The position numbers were made by a program, and so were the translations under genes. The notes under the pieces are model-generated. The model saw only the letters and a program-made list of their open reading frames with translations, was not told where the DNA came from and did not search any database. A stretch of 6,748 nt of DNA, taken from contig JAFGPH010000251.1 of the NCBI GenBank assembly GCA_016926135.1, positions 1 to 6,748 of the forward strand, written 5' to 3'. Below, piece after piece: positions 6,501-6,748 of the stretch. How positions within the stretch are numbered: position 1 is the stretch's first letter; each line of letters starts with the position of its first letter. The DNA is from Deltaproteobacteria bacterium. Its GTDB lineage: Bacteria; Desulfobacterota; DSM-4660; Desulfatiglandales; HGW-15.

Positions 6501-6602
6501 TGTCTTCTGTCCTCTGTCTTCATGCTTTCAGCCTTGAGCTTTGAGCCTTCAGCTTTGACGTGTCCCCTGTCCTCTGTCTTCTGCCCTCTGATCTCTGTCC
6601 CC
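6501..6602. repeat. Degenerate heptanucleotide tandem array with two unit types
   Basis: Fourteen consecutive 7-base units can be laid out, with one extra base at 6522 and three at 6558-6560. The outer units follow TGTCYTC (6501, 6508, 6515, then 6561, 6568, 6575, 6582, 6589, 6596, with variants such as TGCCCTC and TGATCTC). The unit at 6523 is the intermediate TGCTTTC. The central units follow AGCYTTS (6530, 6537, 6544, 6551). The array ends exactly at the stop codon of the minus-strand MvhD-like gene and fills most of the gap to the flavoprotein start. It is not a CRISPR: units are too short and there are no spacers. Slippage-prone arrays of this type are known between genes in several bacterial groups. 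Confidence 0.8.
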
Positions 6603-6748
6603 TATATCCCCAGATACTTCACCATCTCCCTCATGGTGTTTGCGAACTTGGGGCCGTCCGCTGCGGAGCACCAGACATTCCACAGCCTCTCAGGATCGTA
6701 CCCTTTCTTGGAAAGGGTCTTCTTGGCGCGCTTGACCCTCGTCTCACA
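6602..6748 (-). CDS. C-terminus of a probable MvhD/FlpD-type hydrogenase iron-sulfur subunit (5' end outside window)
   Basis: On the minus strand a frame is open from the window edge for 48 codons and stops at TAG (6604-6602). It is too short to show a start. The peptide begins CETRVKRAKKTLSKKGYD, then has PERLWNVWCSAADGPKFAN and closes with MREMVKYLGI. This fits the C-terminal part of MvhD/FlpD proteins: a basic RVxxxKKxLxxxGxxPERL helix, a strand containing (C/S)SAAxGxKF, and a final helix. Family role: MvhD carries electrons through an iron-sulfur cluster between a hydrogenase or NAD(P)H-oxidising partner and HdrA. The downstream HdrC/GltD-type fusion supports this. The assignment rests on under 50 residues; the MvhD domain at the end of a larger HdrA- or QmoB-like protein is an alternative. 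Confidence 0.6.
   Translation of the reverse strand, partial: CETRVKRAKKTLSKKGYDPERLWNVWCSAADGPKFANTMREMVKYLGI

Noticed and set aside
5785..6537. Long plus-strand open frame opposite the flavoprotein gene
   Set aside because: It lies antisense to a gene with complete cofactor motifs, is low-complexity in Arg/Ala/Gly, and has no recognisable domain. High GC explains it.
6501..6602. CRISPR array
   Set aside because: Units are 7 bases, directly adjacent and degenerate, with no unique spacers and no cas genes in the window.

Overview
The window reads as a GC-rich bacterial chromosome, most plausibly an anaerobe of the Desulfobacterota or a related group. That suggestion rests on the right-hand end, where an Hdr/GltD-type iron-sulfur flavoprotein sits next to what looks like the C-terminus of an MvhD/FlpD-type hydrogenase iron-sulfur subunit. 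This pairing is common in sulfate reducers, syntrophs and other anaerobes that use heterodisulfide-reductase-like electron transfer. No rRNA, intact tRNA, CRISPR array or complete mobile element is visible, so the taxonomic call is inference.

Layout. (a) 1-3412, plus strand, is an accessory and probable defence segment of moderate GC. It starts inside a large Type III-like restriction helicase-nuclease gene whose 5' end lies outside the window (1-2115). A short decayed tail of a DNA methyltransferase-like gene follows (2124-2201), then a tightly coupled pair of uncharacterised genes: a DUF6978-like protein (2202-2651) and a DUF1828/DUF1829 protein (2648-3412). (b) 3413-3505 is a junction that reads like the last codons of a lost gene, with a stop overlapping the next start. 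(c) 3502-4407, plus strand, is a PAP2-type membrane phosphatase with much higher GC. (d) 4408-4689 is a convergent intergenic region with small hairpins and short repeats. (e) 4690-6748, minus strand, is an electron-transfer operon fragment: an MvhD-like gene, of which only the 3' end is present (6602-6748), followed downstream by a 579-residue fusion of an HdrC-like ferredoxin domain with a GltD-like FAD/NAD(P) oxidoreductase (4690-6429). The 172-base gap between these two genes is largely filled by a degenerate heptanucleotide tandem array (6501-6602).

How the genes fit together. The restriction protein and the DUF6978-DUF1828/1829 pair share strand and spacing and probably form one transcription unit; the pair is the best candidate here for an undescribed defence or toxin-antitoxin-like module. 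The methyltransferase tail suggests that the unit was assembled by replacement or deletion, and the ribosome binding site of the next gene lies inside that tail. On the other strand, the flavoprotein probably passes electrons between NAD(H) and an MvhD/HdrA-type iron-sulfur chain. Its pyridine-nucleotide site lacks the paired arginines usual for NADPH.
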